From Pycnopodia helianthoides (Eukaryota; Echinodermata; Asteroidea; Forcipulatida; Asteriidae): a stretch of 64,000 bases of DNA. The stretch spans positions 4,989,501-5,053,500 of the forward strand of contig CM063255.1 of assembly GCA_032158295.1 (NCBI GenBank), read 5' to 3'. Numbering within the stretch: position 1 is the first letter of the stretch; each line of letters opens with the position of its first letter. The position numbers and the translations under genes are program-made. The notes beneath the pieces are model-generated. The model made no database searches, was not told where the DNA came from, and saw only the letters and a program-made list of their open reading frames with translations. This document shows positions 11,638 through 23,330 of this stretch, piece after piece.

Positions 11638-11655
11638 GCCACGATTTCCATCAAG

Positions 11656-14205
11656 ATGAATAAATCACCTGTGAAGCGCGCCCTCGCTGTCTTACTGATA
11701 ACAGGACTGATCGTCACTTCCAATGGTAACCAGGGTGAGAGGCATCTTGCAACGCGGTACAGTCTCGGTGCAGAGTGCCAGTACATCCACTCTGAACTGA
11801 AGTACACATGCGCACAGGGGGCCGGTATCAGCGTCATTCCGGCGCCATGTTGTATCCCACAAGTACGCCACTTTGAGCTCGTCGGCAACGCGATAACGAA
11901 CCTCAGAAAACGGGAGTTCAGTAGACACTTCTCAACTTTGAATACCATCGACTTGAGGAATAACAGGATAAGTCGCATCCACCAGGGTGCGTTCCACGGC
12001 ATGACGAAACTGAAGTCGTTGGACATGAGTGGAAACGAGCTGAAAAATCTAGACAATTTGGGCTTCAAGGGACTGACTTCCCTTACCGTCCTTAATCTTG
12101 CCAACAACAAGATTGCCAGTTTGAATCGGTGGGTTTTTAGCGGTCTTCAAGGGCTAACGATGCTAACACTGGACAACAACAACCTCAATGTTCTCCCGGA
12201 AGAGGTATTCGAACCGCTAGGAAATCTTGTTAATCTCCAGCTCAACGGGAACCAGCTCAGTGATTTAGAGACTGAGAGCTTCGGCGGACTCGGTCGACTG
12301 GAGATTCTGTCTTTGGCCAAGAATCGCATCCAGGGTGTACCGGCGGCTATCCAGGACGAAATGCCGTCACTATCGCGGTTGATTCTCAGCGACAATCCAC
12401 TAGTGTGTGACTGTCGAGTTTTATCGCTTCGCAGGTGGTTGCTTGCCTCCGGACACAACACCGGGCTGGATGATGGCGGGGTCTTGTGTGCGTGGCCGTT
12501 GAGATTTAGAGGTAGGAGATTGGCCATGCTTAGCAGCCGTGCCCTGTGTCCACTGTCTCACCAACCACTCACAATCTCACCAAGGACTCATTCCAGTACG
12601 ACACAGAGAATCAAACCGGGCAATGGAATTTACAGCGCAGGTGGAAATTCCAAACCCGATGGAGAAGAACCGTTACATACTGTGGGCATTGAACAGTATC
12701 CTGCTGGAAGGACAACAGCGATCCCAACTGTCCCCACAGACCGGCAGAGGAGATCCACCGTCCCAAGTGTCGGCTTCCCAGCAACACCAACAGCGCCATC
12801 ATATGAGAAGACAGGCTGGATGTTCTTCGACACCATCCCGGACTCTCCGGACGTTCCCCCCATTCTAACAAGACCAGTGTTTTCGCCACAACAGCCAGCG
12901 ATAACATTAACACCACATTTGGGCGTTGGTGCAGGAGTGGCGACCCCGAATCCAAGACCGACTTTACAGGTACAGCCTGAAGTGCCGAACGGCAGACCTC
13001 CTGCAAGTGACCATCCGCAGCTCCCAGGGACCGGTGCTACACACCCATCAGGTCCTGCTATAGATGGGCGCCCTCACCATCCCTCTGCATCCCGGAGGCC
13101 TCCTCCAGGCAATCCAGAGGTACCTACGTCGGGGTATGTGGCGACAGGAAACCCGAATGTGACCTCGAACGACACCACCGGAACTACAAAGTATCCAACT
13201 AAACTTACTGTTGTACCTGGCAATACTACTACTCCGGATTCTAGGATAACAACGATGCCACCAACGGTGACCAGCAACAATTCCCATCTGTTCACAACAG
13301 GAGACAGTGGTTTGGGACCCGTAGAACCAATCAGCAGTGGCGGGGTTGGAGGCAGTTCTTCCAGTGCGGAGTTACCTAACACCCCGCCGGTAACGTACGG
13401 CGTGCCTGGCCAGAGCGTGGTGCTGCTCTGTGATACCGATGAGTTGGTCTCAAAACCCCGCGTCAAATGGATGCTTCCGGACGGTGAGTTCATCACGGGC
13501 GTGAGCAGCCGCTTCAGGGTCGAAGAGGATGGATCACTATGGATCAAGCCTCTACGAGACAGCGATGTTGGGAGCTACCGGTGCATCATCAGACACAGAG
13601 AGAGCTCTAAGGTCGTCCTCGTCCGCCTCAGGGCAGCTTGTCCGTGTTCACGCTCCGCATCATCAATGGAAGAACAGTTCACGGAAGACTTGTTTCCTGT
13701 GCCGTACCCGCTCCCGCCGTTTAAATGCTCCTGGACGCCGTTGGTAATTGCGGTAGTGACGACCTTCCAAGGTACCGTTGTAGCGTGCGCTCTTTTGTTC
13801 TGCGTCTGGTACACTCGGTGTTACCGTCGGCAAACGTTCAAGATTCGCATCGAGGACGCGGAAAAACGCGACAGCAAAAGGCTAAGAAACAGCGATATAT
13901 CTGTTCTTAGACGCTGCTCGAATCCCACAAACTCTACCAGTCAGCTGTCATCAAGAACGACAAGCTACGATCAGGAGTCTGCTGTGGACAGCAGCGCCTC
14001 CAATCCGTCGTCCCAAGGACGTGCAAGTCACACTCCCAGCGACTACATGAACACCTACGTCAGCCAACAGATGCGTCGACACCAGCTACCGGTACCAGAC
14101 TACGTTGATCTGGACCCGGAATCGAGAGACGCCAACGATACGTTATACTCCAGTCTCCAACGGCGAGAGTTCTGCAATCGTAGACGGAGGTTCGTTCCTC
14201 AGTGA
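11656..14205 (+). CDS. LRR-Ig single-pass membrane receptor
   Basis: Complete 849-residue type I membrane protein in one exon. A hydrophobic signal segment spans about residues 6-23. A cysteine-containing LRR N-cap (about 41-66) precedes about seven leucine-rich repeats (70-250, LxxLxLxxNxI pattern) and a C-cap with the typical NPLVCDCRV start (about 246-298). A Pro/Thr/Ser-rich linker of about 270 residues follows, then one Ig domain (about 575-660) with the paired cysteines, the KW tryptophan and the DVGSYRC motif. A transmembrane helix lies at about 692-715, ending in basic residues. The cytoplasmic tail (about 130 residues) has tyrosines at 797, 801, 816 and 831 in YMNT, YVDL and YSSL contexts. 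The LRR-Ig-TM plan is that of adhesion or guidance receptors (LINGO, AMIGO, LRRC4 and LRIG-like families). The long stalk and the spaced YxxL motifs are unlike those, so I give no ortholog name. Ligand and pathway unknown. Confidence 0.92.
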   Translation: MNKSPVKRALAVLLITGLIVTSNGNQGERHLATRYSLGAECQYIHSELKYTCAQGAGISVIPAPCCIPQVRHFELVGNAITNLRKREFSRHFSTLNTIDLRNNRISRIHQGAFHGMTKLKSLDMSGNELKNLDNLGFKGLTSLTVLNLANNKIASLNRWVFSGLQGLTMLTLDNNNLNVLPEEVFEPLGNLVNLQLNGNQLSDLETESFGGLGRLEILSLAKNRIQGVPAAIQDEMPSLSRLILSDNPLVCDCRVLSLRRWLLASGHNTGLDDGGVLCAWPLRFRGRRLAMLSSRALCPLSHQPLTISPRTHSSTTQRIKPGNGIYSAGGNSKPDGEEPLHTVGIEQYPAGRTTAIPTVPTDRQRRSTVPSVGFPATPTAPSYEKTGWMFFDTIPDSPDVPPILTRPVFSPQQPAITLTPHLGVGAGVATPNPRPTLQVQPEVPNGRPPASDHPQLPGTGATHPSGPAIDGRPHHPSASRRPPPGNPEVPTSGYVATGNPNVTSNDTTGTTKYPTKLTVVPGNTTTPDSRITTMPPTVTSNNSHLFTTGDSGLGPVEPISSGGVGGSSSSAELPNTPPVTYGVPGQSVVLLCDTDELVSKPRVKWMLPDGEFITGVSSRFRVEEDGSLWIKPLRDSDVGSYRCIIRHRESSKVVLVRLRAACPCSRSASSMEEQFTEDLFPVPYPLPPFKCSWTPLVIAVVTTFQGTVVACALLFCVWYTRCYRRQTFKIRIEDAEKRDSKRLRNSDISVLRRCSNPTNSTSQLSSRTTSYDQESAVDSSASNPSSQGRASHTPSDYMNTYVSQQMRRHQLPVPDYVDLDPESRDANDTLYSSLQRREFCNRRRRFVPQ

Positions 14206-14224
14206 GAGTGGGTCTAATACATCC

Positions 14225-14230
14225 AATAAA
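14225..14230 (+). promoter_or_regulatory. Candidate poly(A) signal (proximal)
   Basis: AATAAA 20 nt after the LRR-Ig stop codon. It would give a very short 3' UTR. Confidence 0.3.
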
Positions 14231-15044
14231 CTTTCTTCGAACTTGGGATCGGGTAGTCCTTTTCCAGCAGAAGACTTTATGCGGTTGAGGTGTAGCAGTT
14301 GACAAGAGGGTTGGTAATTACTACACGGAGAAAAGGTGTTTTGGAGACATCTTGTCTTTGACCTTTGTAGAGAGTGCATCAGAAGGGCAAACTGGTGGAA
14401 AAGCATCAGCCAATGAGCATTCGGCTAAAGAATGTCTCCTACGATAATAGCTACTTTGAGATATCATTGGATGTTGTGATAGGGACACGTGCCCGACAGC
14501 CTGAATTTGCTGTGGAGTTTGTATCCATTGGGGTTGCATATAGACTTTATGCACATGACGTCATTTGAGTAGGGCGCCCTCGGCTGGAGGTCAAAAGAAG
14601 GTTACTCATTGGCCGATTATGTGCACCGCGCGTACATAGATGTGCATTTTCTAATGTTGCGCCATCTTTTTACCTCTAAGATGGCGGCGTGATGACGTCA
14701 ATGCATTAGGTCCCTTCCGGAAAATCAGGGTACACGAAGGAGATGACGTCACTGTCTTCAAGTTGTTGAGCTCTCTTTTCAATCATTACAAAATACTTGG
14801 TGTTAGAAATTAGTGTCTAAATTACGTAGTCTTCATCAGTCTACATTAACAAAGACGTAACACAGTATATTAAGCTCTAGTGATCAGAATTTTTATTGCG
14901 AAGTCAATTTCGATATAGGGCAAAAAAAGCATGATTTTTAGTGAAGTTAAATGGAAGCTGGATCTTTCAAATAAGTTGATAGTAGTTTTCTTAATGTATA
15001 TTGTGCTATGTAGACCATGTAGCCTTGTTTTTTCAACCCCCTCA

Positions 15045-15050
15045 AATAAA
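15045..15050 (+). promoter_or_regulatory. Candidate poly(A) signal (distal)
   Basis: AATAAA about 840 nt after the stop, in AT-rich DNA free of recognised repeats. I think it more likely than the proximal signal, giving a 3' UTR of roughly 860 nt. Confidence 0.35.
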
Positions 15051-15538
15051 GAATTGTATCATAATAGCTGAACAAGTTCTGAAATATTCTAGCTTCTTTG
15101 TCAAAAGTTGATAAAACTGCTCGGTGCTTTTACATAACAATATTGATCCATTGAGCTGTTTACAACCGAAAGGAGTCCAGACTTTATGGTTCAAGTTTGT
15201 CTAGCATGTGTGTGTCACTGGTCTCTTAGCCAGAATGACAGGCTTTTTGTTAGCATTTATGTGTTGCCACACAGGTCTTTTTGCTAAAATGACGGTGTAT
15301 TACTTATGAATCATTGTTTAACTAAGATAACCTACAAATTAGCTTCCCTTTAATGCCTCACCGAGTGACTTAAATTGACTGTGAACTAGGTTTGGAAACC
15401 ACTAGTCGGAAGGATATCCCACAGTCGCCCTTTCCACTAACTTGAGGCACACGAACTTACGGAAACAGCTGTAGCGTACAGTGGGCTCTTCCGTTTATTG
15501 CTCAAACCTCAATTGGGACTAAAGGGAGATGTAGATTT

Positions 15539-15925
15539 TTAATGTACACGTTGCCTTGGATCAGGCGAGTTGGTCTAGAAGCGTTTGTAACCGTTTGCTA
15601 TAAAATGCATATGGTTAGAAAGATGTTTTAAACGTAGAATACAATGATCCACACAATATGCTTCGAAATTTTGTGGTTTTCCTTTTACATCGTGAACCAA
15701 CACGGTCGGCCATGTTGTGGAGTCAATTTGTTGACTCTACAAAATGGCCGACCGTGTTAGTTCGCAAAGTTAAAGGAAAGCCACGTAATTTCGAGGCATT
15801 TTTGTGTGGATCATTGTACTCTACATTTAAAACATCTTTCTAACCATATGCATTTTATAACAAACGGTTACAAACGCTTTTTATAGACCAACTCGCCCGA
15901 TCTATGAGGCAATGTGTACCTTTAA
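15539..15925. mobile_element. TTAA fold-back element, about 390-bp hairpin
   Basis: Almost the whole element is an inverted repeat centred near 15,730 (left gtcggccatgttgtggagtc, right gactctacaaaatggccgac). TTAA stands at both ends (15,539-15,542 and 15,922-15,925). The termini (gtacacgttgcc) recur at about 54,835. Non-coding. Confidence 0.85.
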
Positions 15926-16094
15926 GTTTGCATCGGGGATAAAGAATATCATTTGTGTTTTACCCTATTATTTTGTGTATCACTGATGTGTGTATATTGA
16001 GACATGTATGCTCATCAATACATTCTTGAGTCATGTGAAAAGGGAATGGAAAAAAGCCACAGACATATTGGGATTGGCTGCTAAAACATAATTA

Positions 16095-16260
16095 TGACTC
16101 GAACTGCCTCTAGCTACTGGGCAAGCTCAGTGGTCTAAAGGTGAGACATCTGCTCCGGAAAGGCAGCGGTCGTGGGTTCGAAACCCACCTGAGTAATAGA
16201 ACTGGGGTTTCTCTTTTACAAGACTCGGGAGAACTGAGTTAACAGTGCTTAACGCACATC
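16095..16260 (+). mobile_element. SINE family B (tRNA-headed), copy 1
   Basis: A tRNA-like head with A-box-like caagctcagtggtctaaagg and B box gggttcgaaaccc is followed by the tail agaactgagttaacagtgct, shared with the copy at 57,755. The tail rules out a plain tRNA gene. 16,260-16,900 shows nothing recognisable. Confidence 0.75.
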
Positions 16261-16899
16261 GGTGTCGGACAAAACAGGGGGAGATTTTTTAAAGATAGTT
16301 TAGGACGATTACAAGATTAATCGTCAATTTGTTTTGTGCTGACAAGATGTTAATTATATTAATACGGAGCAGAGACTTGACGAATTTGAGCATTTTATAA
16401 TGATGTAAAATATGTTTTTTATAATTAGTTGTAATAGCAAGTGCGCCAGTCGGTGAATTAGGGAATGATTTTTCTACTTGAAGGGAATTATTTGTAGAAA
16501 AATGCGGGCATCTTAGTGAAATTTGAATTGTGTACAAAACTCGTGTCGTTGTTTTTCTTGCATGACTGTACTTAGAGTGAAAGAGAGCGGACTTTTCAGT
16601 TCGGTGTCCATATTGAAATAAATTGCCAACAGTTAAACGTTATCTTTCAAGCCTTTTGAAAGTTTTTGTTTTGATACGAATTCGTTTTTTTTTTAACAGG
16701 GAGTCGGACATTTTAATATTTAAATAATTCGCAGAGAAGAAAGGGCTGTATAGTGATTTATTAACTGTATTCTGAATAGCAGTTGTTCGGATTCCGAATG
16801 AAATAAATGTAACGGTGACTAGACATGTTAGACCCTTGCATTTTTAATTTTTTTTTTGTATATATATATTTGTTTTACAAGAAAATAATTTCTTGTTAT

Positions 16900-17017
16900 T
16901 CCGGCCCGTTTGGATCAAAGAAGAAGAATCGGCCGAAGTAAAAAATTGAATAAACAAATAACAAATAAATAGGCCTACCTAAAAAATAATTGATTAAAAA
17001 AAAATACAAATTATTTA

Positions 17018-17049
<32 letters not shown>

Positions 17050-17110
17050 AAGAAGAAATAAATAAATACAGATAAATAAATTAAAAAATAAATGGAACAA
17101 AAATACACAA
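16900..17110. repeat. AT-rich (AAAT)n low-complexity tract
   Basis: Runs of aaataaataaat with A-rich interruptions. The open frame on the minus strand is Phe/Ile/Leu/Tyr-rich noise. 17,110-18,270 has no recognised gene. Confidence 0.7.
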
Positions 17111-18269
17111 AAACAAAATGGGCTTGTCGAAATAGATTTATTATAAGCGGGACTAGCTACCATTTAAAACAGCTGTTCAATTTAACGTGACATCAAAGGA
17201 AATCTTAGAAATGTCCACCTTTTTTTCTCGTGGCGGACATCGATAACACAGTAACTTAATTACTCACATAATTAACTCAAATTTCAGAGCAGAAACAGTC
17301 TTATGAATTTCAATCTTTCAATTGGTACAAACAACCCTGGTGATTGTCACATCTAAAATAGATTACTGTAGTGATAAAACCAGGACATCCTGTCATTCGA
17401 ACCCTACAAATTAGAAATAAACCATATCCAAAACCTCATTTGAAAGAAGCTGGCTGCAGATTGTTTACAGGGAATAAATGGAAAACCTCTGTTACAGTCA
17501 AAATGTTATGACAAAAAGGAGTGTCAAAAAGGAGGTTACATTGCCTCGGTTTACAACATTTTGAAGCGAACTTCTTTGAAATATATTTATCTAATTGGTC
17601 GGTGTTTATAGCACTGGCAAGTATAAGAACTGGAGTTTACAAAGTTTCGTTTTGTTTTCTTCTTACAGTTTAGTTGATGCCTCCCTTCTTTATTTTCATT
17701 TAAAAAAATTATTTCCGGGGTCCCAAGAGGATTGTCGTAGCAACAGTGAGCAAATAATTGGTTTATAGACCTTTCTTTTGTTGATCAACAAACCGCGCTG
17801 GTTGGCATGGAGGGCCGAATATTAGCAAAACATTCAATCGCGGGTACAGATGTGACCAAATTCAACATTTCTGCAAACTTTCAATAACAAAATAAACATC
17901 TTATGATTGGTTACTTTGTTTCCAACAAATTCAACACTATTTTTGAATGTTTGTGCAACATTGTTACAAACTGTGGCTTTTGTTTTTGCTTTCCATAGTT
18001 TTCCAACCTTGGTTGGCAATAACTGTGACGTTGCAAAAGAAAGGTCTGTAGGCAATCCTGTTCGTAAATGTGACGTCATTCCACCGTAAGCCACAACTGG
18101 CGCCACTGATTACCAGAAGCCCATCGCATTGAACTAGTTTCTCTTTGATGGTTTATGCAAGAGAAGTTGAATAATTGGACTTGGCTTTTTTGACCTACGT
18201 TCTGCAAAGACCAAGGTCTCCTTTCTGTCATAAGAAATGCTTTTGAGCAATGAAAATGTGACTTTGGGT

Positions 18270-18740
18270 AAAAATCACAATGTATGTCGCAGCTTTGGAG
18301 CGGAAGTCACGAAAACTTTAGGCGTCAGCAGGACGGCGTATCCCGGCATGTGATGCATTGACTTAACAATTTCTGCTAAGCAAAGATGAGCAGGATACCT
18401 GTCACACAATGTACATGTGGCATGGTAGTTTGGCTGGTAAACGTATTTTGGTAAGCATAATTTGATGAATACAGTTACCGTGACAGGATTGACCCAATTC
18501 ACATGACGTCATCATCCATGGTAAATCTTGGTTGCGCCATTTTTAAAGTCACTGAGATCCCTGGGCCCAATTTCATACAGGGCCCAATTTCATAGAGCTG
18601 CTTAAAGCAGAAACAAAATTGCTTAACCATATCTGCTAAGCAGAGATGAGCAGGATACCAGTCACGAATTGTACATGTGGCATGGTAGTTTGGCTGGTAA
18701 CCTCATTTTGGTAAGCATAATTTTGTAAATACAATTATTT
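18270..18740. mobile_element. Two palindromic MITE copies (gggcccaattt family)
   Basis: Copies at about 18,340-18,470 and 18,565-18,740 share ctaagcagagatgagcagga, gtacatgtggcatggtagtt and ggtaagcataatttt. The second begins gggcccaatttcatagagct. Confidence 0.7.
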
Positions 18741-19184
18741 AAAAAACAAAAGATGTGGGGGTTTACATTCTGTATAGGAGAGACACCTAAAAGGTACACA
18801 CCCAGTTCGTGAAAACAACGCAGAATTCGCAACAGAATACTAAAGACCATAACTCTTTGAAATCTAATCTTATCTAACCCACATCTTACAAGGGAAGCTG
18901 TCATTTAGTCAAATTAAACAGACGATGACACCTTGGAGGCGGTTGGCTGCAGACTGCACGATTATTGGCAATGTGTCTATACGATTCCTTCTTTATATGA
19001 CCCTGGGAATCACCTTAATATGATCTTGTCATAACACGCGATCCTTGGGTTGGCGCACGTACCCCGTGGGTGTTTTGGGGGTACGGGGTATAACTTAAGT
19101 GGCAATTGAAGCTTTGCATGGTGTGGAAAAATAAGAAGTAGGCCGAAATATAGATCGACTAAATAAATAAGAATTTGCGGTAAC

Positions 19185-19484
19185 ACCATGTATAGAAAGA
19201 TCTCTTTACTGTCACATTTCTTCGGTCCACCACGATTTCTTCGGTCCACACTTGGCATCACTCGCTTGAATGTTCCCCGAGTAAACACAGTTCTAGGTCA
19301 AAAAGCTTTCAGTGTAGCTGGGTCAATGATTTTGAACAATCTTCCTACTGTCATTAGGGAATCCGTTACTTTATCTACATTTCGTAAAGTTCTAAAGACT
19401 CACCTCTTTCCATGTTAATTGCTTTTATGTGCGCTATGATCTTGATGGAATAGCGCCTTATAAATTGTAATTGTTATGTTATGA
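19185..19484 (+). pseudogene. LINE 3' end fragment
   Basis: A 76-codon frame ends in VTLSTFRKVLKTHLFPC then stop. This is the conserved extreme C-terminus seen downstream of the reverse transcriptase in many animal non-LTR retrotransposons (pattern A(F)SVAG..LNNLP...S..TFRK.LKTHLF). A short 3' tail with gcgccttataaattgtaat follows. The catalytic domain is absent, so it is a dead 5'-truncated copy. Confidence 0.7.
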
Positions 19485-19745
19485 TGGTGGCTCTGAGAAG
19501 AACATTCGAGGGACTCAACGTTTCGGACAGTAGGGCCTATGCTCTTTTTTCTGCAGCACACGTCGGCTATCTTCCCTATTCCTTAACTGTTGACTCCGTA
19601 GCCAGCGTGTGCTGCAGAACATAAATTTGCTTGCGGGTACATCCATGTGTAAAATCTCTTTTGGGAGGAGTGTTGGCTCTGAAAAGAGCCGGTGTGGTCT
19701 CGACGTTTCGAACAGTCAGTCTGCTAGTCCTTAGAGAAAATGGGT
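19475..19745 (-). mobile_element. Stem-loop repeat family 2, with histone-like hairpin
   Basis: On the minus strand, 19,690-19,675 reads ggctcttttcagagcc, the exact histone mRNA 3' stem-loop consensus. It is followed about 12 nt later by caaaagaga, reminiscent of the purine-rich histone downstream element. No histone coding sequence lies upstream. A degenerate hairpin sits at about 19,488. Confidence 0.6.
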
Positions 19746-19799
19746 TTCTCTGTGTAACAATTTGTTATGCTTGAATAAAACAGGGGGGTCTTTATTTAA

Positions 19800-20210
19800 C
19801 ATGCTATTAAATGTGTTAAAGGATTGATAGAGCCGACAAAACAGTCGCAGTGGTCATGTTTTGTGTGATCAACCATGTAGGTGAAATATCAAACCCGTGA
19901 AAATTTGGCCTTAATCCGTTGTGAGAATCAGGAGAAAATAGTTCAAAACCATGCACAATTTTCAGCATTTATTATAAACACATTGTCCTTAAATTTGGTT
20001 GTAAACAACCGTTCGGAAATCGGCTGTTGCGTGTTTTGTAGGTTTTCAGATACAGTTTTCTCGAGTTTGACTTAATTTCAGAGGGAAATATTTCACAGAA
20101 TAAAAAAATTCTCGTATGAACTTCATAATCAGTAAGCTTTCAGACAAAAATTAAACAATGATGTATTTCCCCCCCCCCTTCAACCCTCTATAACACGCCC
20201 TTTAAAGGAC
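19800..20210. mobile_element. Repeat family G, copy 1
   Basis: Shares gttttgtgtgatcaaccatg, caggagaaaatag and ttaaacaatgatgt blocks, in order, with copies at 59,675-60,385 and 61,850-62,135. It ends in ccctttaaagg, so it may belong to the TTAA group. 20,210-20,845 shows nothing recognisable. Confidence 0.6.
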
Positions 20211-21685
20211 AGTTCCTTTCGGCGTTGTGACGTCATACTCAATGGCCCACCCTCCCTACTCTATCAACTATGTCCCCAGATGTACAACAACAGCCGCAAT
20301 CTTTGCTTTGCCGTAAACGTAATGGGTGGGGGACGATCGATTTCCCACTGTCTGATGTTAACGAGGCTGTACCCATTTTGCTCTTGCTTTGAAATCTTGT
20401 CAGCTGTTCCGTTGAGTGATTGGTTAATCTCCGGTTGACGTCATCAGCCATCATCCCAGCCTGTTATCACTCAGCGGGTCCATCCACTGCCTAATGAAGC
20501 AACCGGTTTGGGAATCCCCCTGGGACGCCAAATATAGTTCGTGGCGTCATCAGACCGGAATAACCGTTTTCCAGGGATCATATTGACAACCTCTTCTTTT
20601 TTTATGACCGATGTCAGAAAACATGAGCATAATATTTTCCCCGTATGGATTTGTGATTTTGTAAAATATCTGGTACGTTTTGGAACTTGTCCTCACGCCT
20701 GGAGGCTACAGGCAGAGTCTTTCTGCTGAGGTTGGACCGTGATGAGGCCATCATTAACGGGAGTTTCCCTCAACGGTTTCAATAATATTTTAGTAAGCAC
20801 ATGCTTCCATATTTTAATATTTCCATTGTCTTAACCACATCCTACGCATTGGGTGCAAGGGGGCAAGGGTTCTAATCACCCCCCCCCCCTATTGTTAAGC
20901 TAATGGATGGCCTTAAATCTAAATGAAAATACGAATTCAGAACGTTTCAATGGTGAACGGATGATTGCCCACCATGGCGTTCACGTGAGATCATTATATA
21001 ATGGATTCATTGAGGACCGCAACGCATCATCACTCTGGCTTTACTGCATCACGCATAAATCTTTCGCCTTTTACTAAAGATTTCCGTGCAGCAGAGCACT
21101 TAATGAGTCTGTAAACAATTTTTCACCGGTTTATCGAAAGATAAGCCTTGCAATAAAACCAAAGATAGGTTGAGAATTTTTTCCCCCTATTTTACACCAA
21201 ATACGCTGATACTTGTTCCCAAGACGTATCATGACAAAAGCTACTCATATTAAAATTTTGAAATATTAGTGGGATATAGGTTAAAATTATTTCAATTTCA
21301 TTTGGTGATCGATGTGGGGGCATGGTGTACCCCACCCCCTAGTGTGTCTTCATGGTGTGTTCGGAATCGAAGAAATCCTTTAGAGGATGTTTATATTGAG
21401 TGTACTTCTAAAAAAGAGGCGGGTATACCCTCTCCCCCATTATCGAGAATGGTATATAATCTTCTAGACACACGTTCGTTGACCTCGTAAAGTGAGAACC
21501 TCTGTTTTGTTCTCCCAATGTCTTAACTTAGTTTCTTCTTCTCTTGCGACGTTCCCAGAGGCCTCTTGTATTGGCCGCCATTTCCGAGGCCAAAACAATG
21601 GAAATGTGCACGCATGTACGCGCTGCGCACGACTCTCAGCCAATCATAGGTCTTTATTGACCTCAGTGAGGGCGCTGTTTGGCCT

Positions 21686-22070
21686 TAAAGGCACTGGACA
21701 CTATTGGTAATTACTCAAAATAATTGTTAGCATAAAAACTTACTTGGTAACGAGCAATGGAGAGCTGTTGATAGTATAAAACATTGTGCGAAACGGCTCC
21801 CTCTGAAGTAACGCAGTTTTTGAGAAAGAAGTAATTTCTCAGTAAAATATTTGAATTGATTTTGAGACCTCACGCGTGATATCTCGAAATCAAGCATCAA
21901 AGCACAAAACTTTGTGTGACAAGGGTGTTTTTTCTTCCATTATTATCTCGCAACTTCGACGAACAATTGAGTTCAAATTTTCACAGGTTTGTTATTTTGT
22001 GCATATGTTGAGATACACCAAGTGAGAAGACTGGTCTTTGACGATTACCAAAGGTGTCCAGTGTCTTTAA
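21686..22070. mobile_element. Complete TTAA MITE (ggcactggacac family)
   Basis: Terminal inverted repeats aggcactggacactattggt and ccaaaggtgtccagtgtct are each flanked by TTAA. It carries the internal blocks used to recognise the other copies. Non-coding. Confidence 0.85.
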
Positions 22071-23330
22071 CTTAGTTTCTTCTCCTGCAACGTTTCCATA
22101 GACCTCTTGTATTGGCCGCCATCGCCGAGGCCAAACAATGGAAATGTGCACGCGTGTACGCGCTGTGCACACCTCTCAGCCAATCATAGGTCTTCATTGA
22201 ACACAGTGAGGACGCTGTTTGGGCTTAATACGTCATGTATTCAAGGAGGTATATTGATTAATATAATTTATATATATATATATATTTCGTGTAATAGTTA
22301 ACGAAAACGTTAAGTTACACCATTGTCGCCAACAATACTGGCACTACACTTATGTGACTCATCATAAGTTGATGGGGAAGTTTTTAGGGAGAGGCTAATG
22401 ATGTATTGGTGCATTCTTTCTAACTCTTTGGAAGCAAGAGGGGTGGGGCAACGCTTCTAAACGCCCCCCCCCCCCCCCACGTTATGACACTGGGTACTGG
22501 TCTAAAATACAAATGAAAATGCTAAAGACGAATTCAGAACGTTTCAATGGTGAACGGGTGATTGCCCACCATGGCGTTCACGTGAGATCGGTATGCAATG
22601 GATTCATGTGGATCTTCACGCATCATCACTCTGGCTTTGCTGCATCACGCATAAATCTTTCGCCTTTTACTAAAGATTTCCGTGCAGCGAAGCACTTAAT
22701 GAGTCTGTAATAAATTTTTCATTGGCTTGTTGCAAGATAAGCCATACAATTAAACGAAAGATAGGACGAGGGAAAAACCCCTACACCAAGTATGCTGATA
22801 CTCTTCACAAGACGTATCATGATAAAGCTACTAAAAGAAATTGAAAGTTTGAAATGTAGTGTGAGGTTGGTTACTTTAATTTCAATCTTTCATTTGATGA
22901 GGGGCATGATGTACCCCCTAGTGTGTCTTCATGCATGGTGTGTTTGGAATCTAAGGAATTCTTTAGAAGATGTATAAGAGTGTACTTCTAAAAAAGAGGT
23001 AAATACTGTGTGCTAAAGTATGGGAACATTGTGGGTATACCCTCTCCCCCAATATCGGGAATGGCATATAACCTTCCATACACACGTTCGTTGACCTCGT
23101 AAAGTGGGAACCTCTGTTTTGTTCTCCCAATGTCTTAACTTAGTTTCTTTCTTCTCTTGCGACGTTCCCATAGACCTCTTGTATTGACCACCATCGCCGA
23201 GGCCAAACAATGGAAATGTGCACGCATGTACACGCTGCGCACGACTCTCAGCCAATCATAGGTCTTCATTGATCTGAGTGAGGGCGCTGTTTGGGCTTAA
23301 GACGTCATGTATTCAAGAGGGGTCTATAGA

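Noticed and set aside
12147..13547. Minus-strand frames across the LRR-Ig exon
   Set aside because: They are shadows of the plus-strand gene, lacking domains and splice context.
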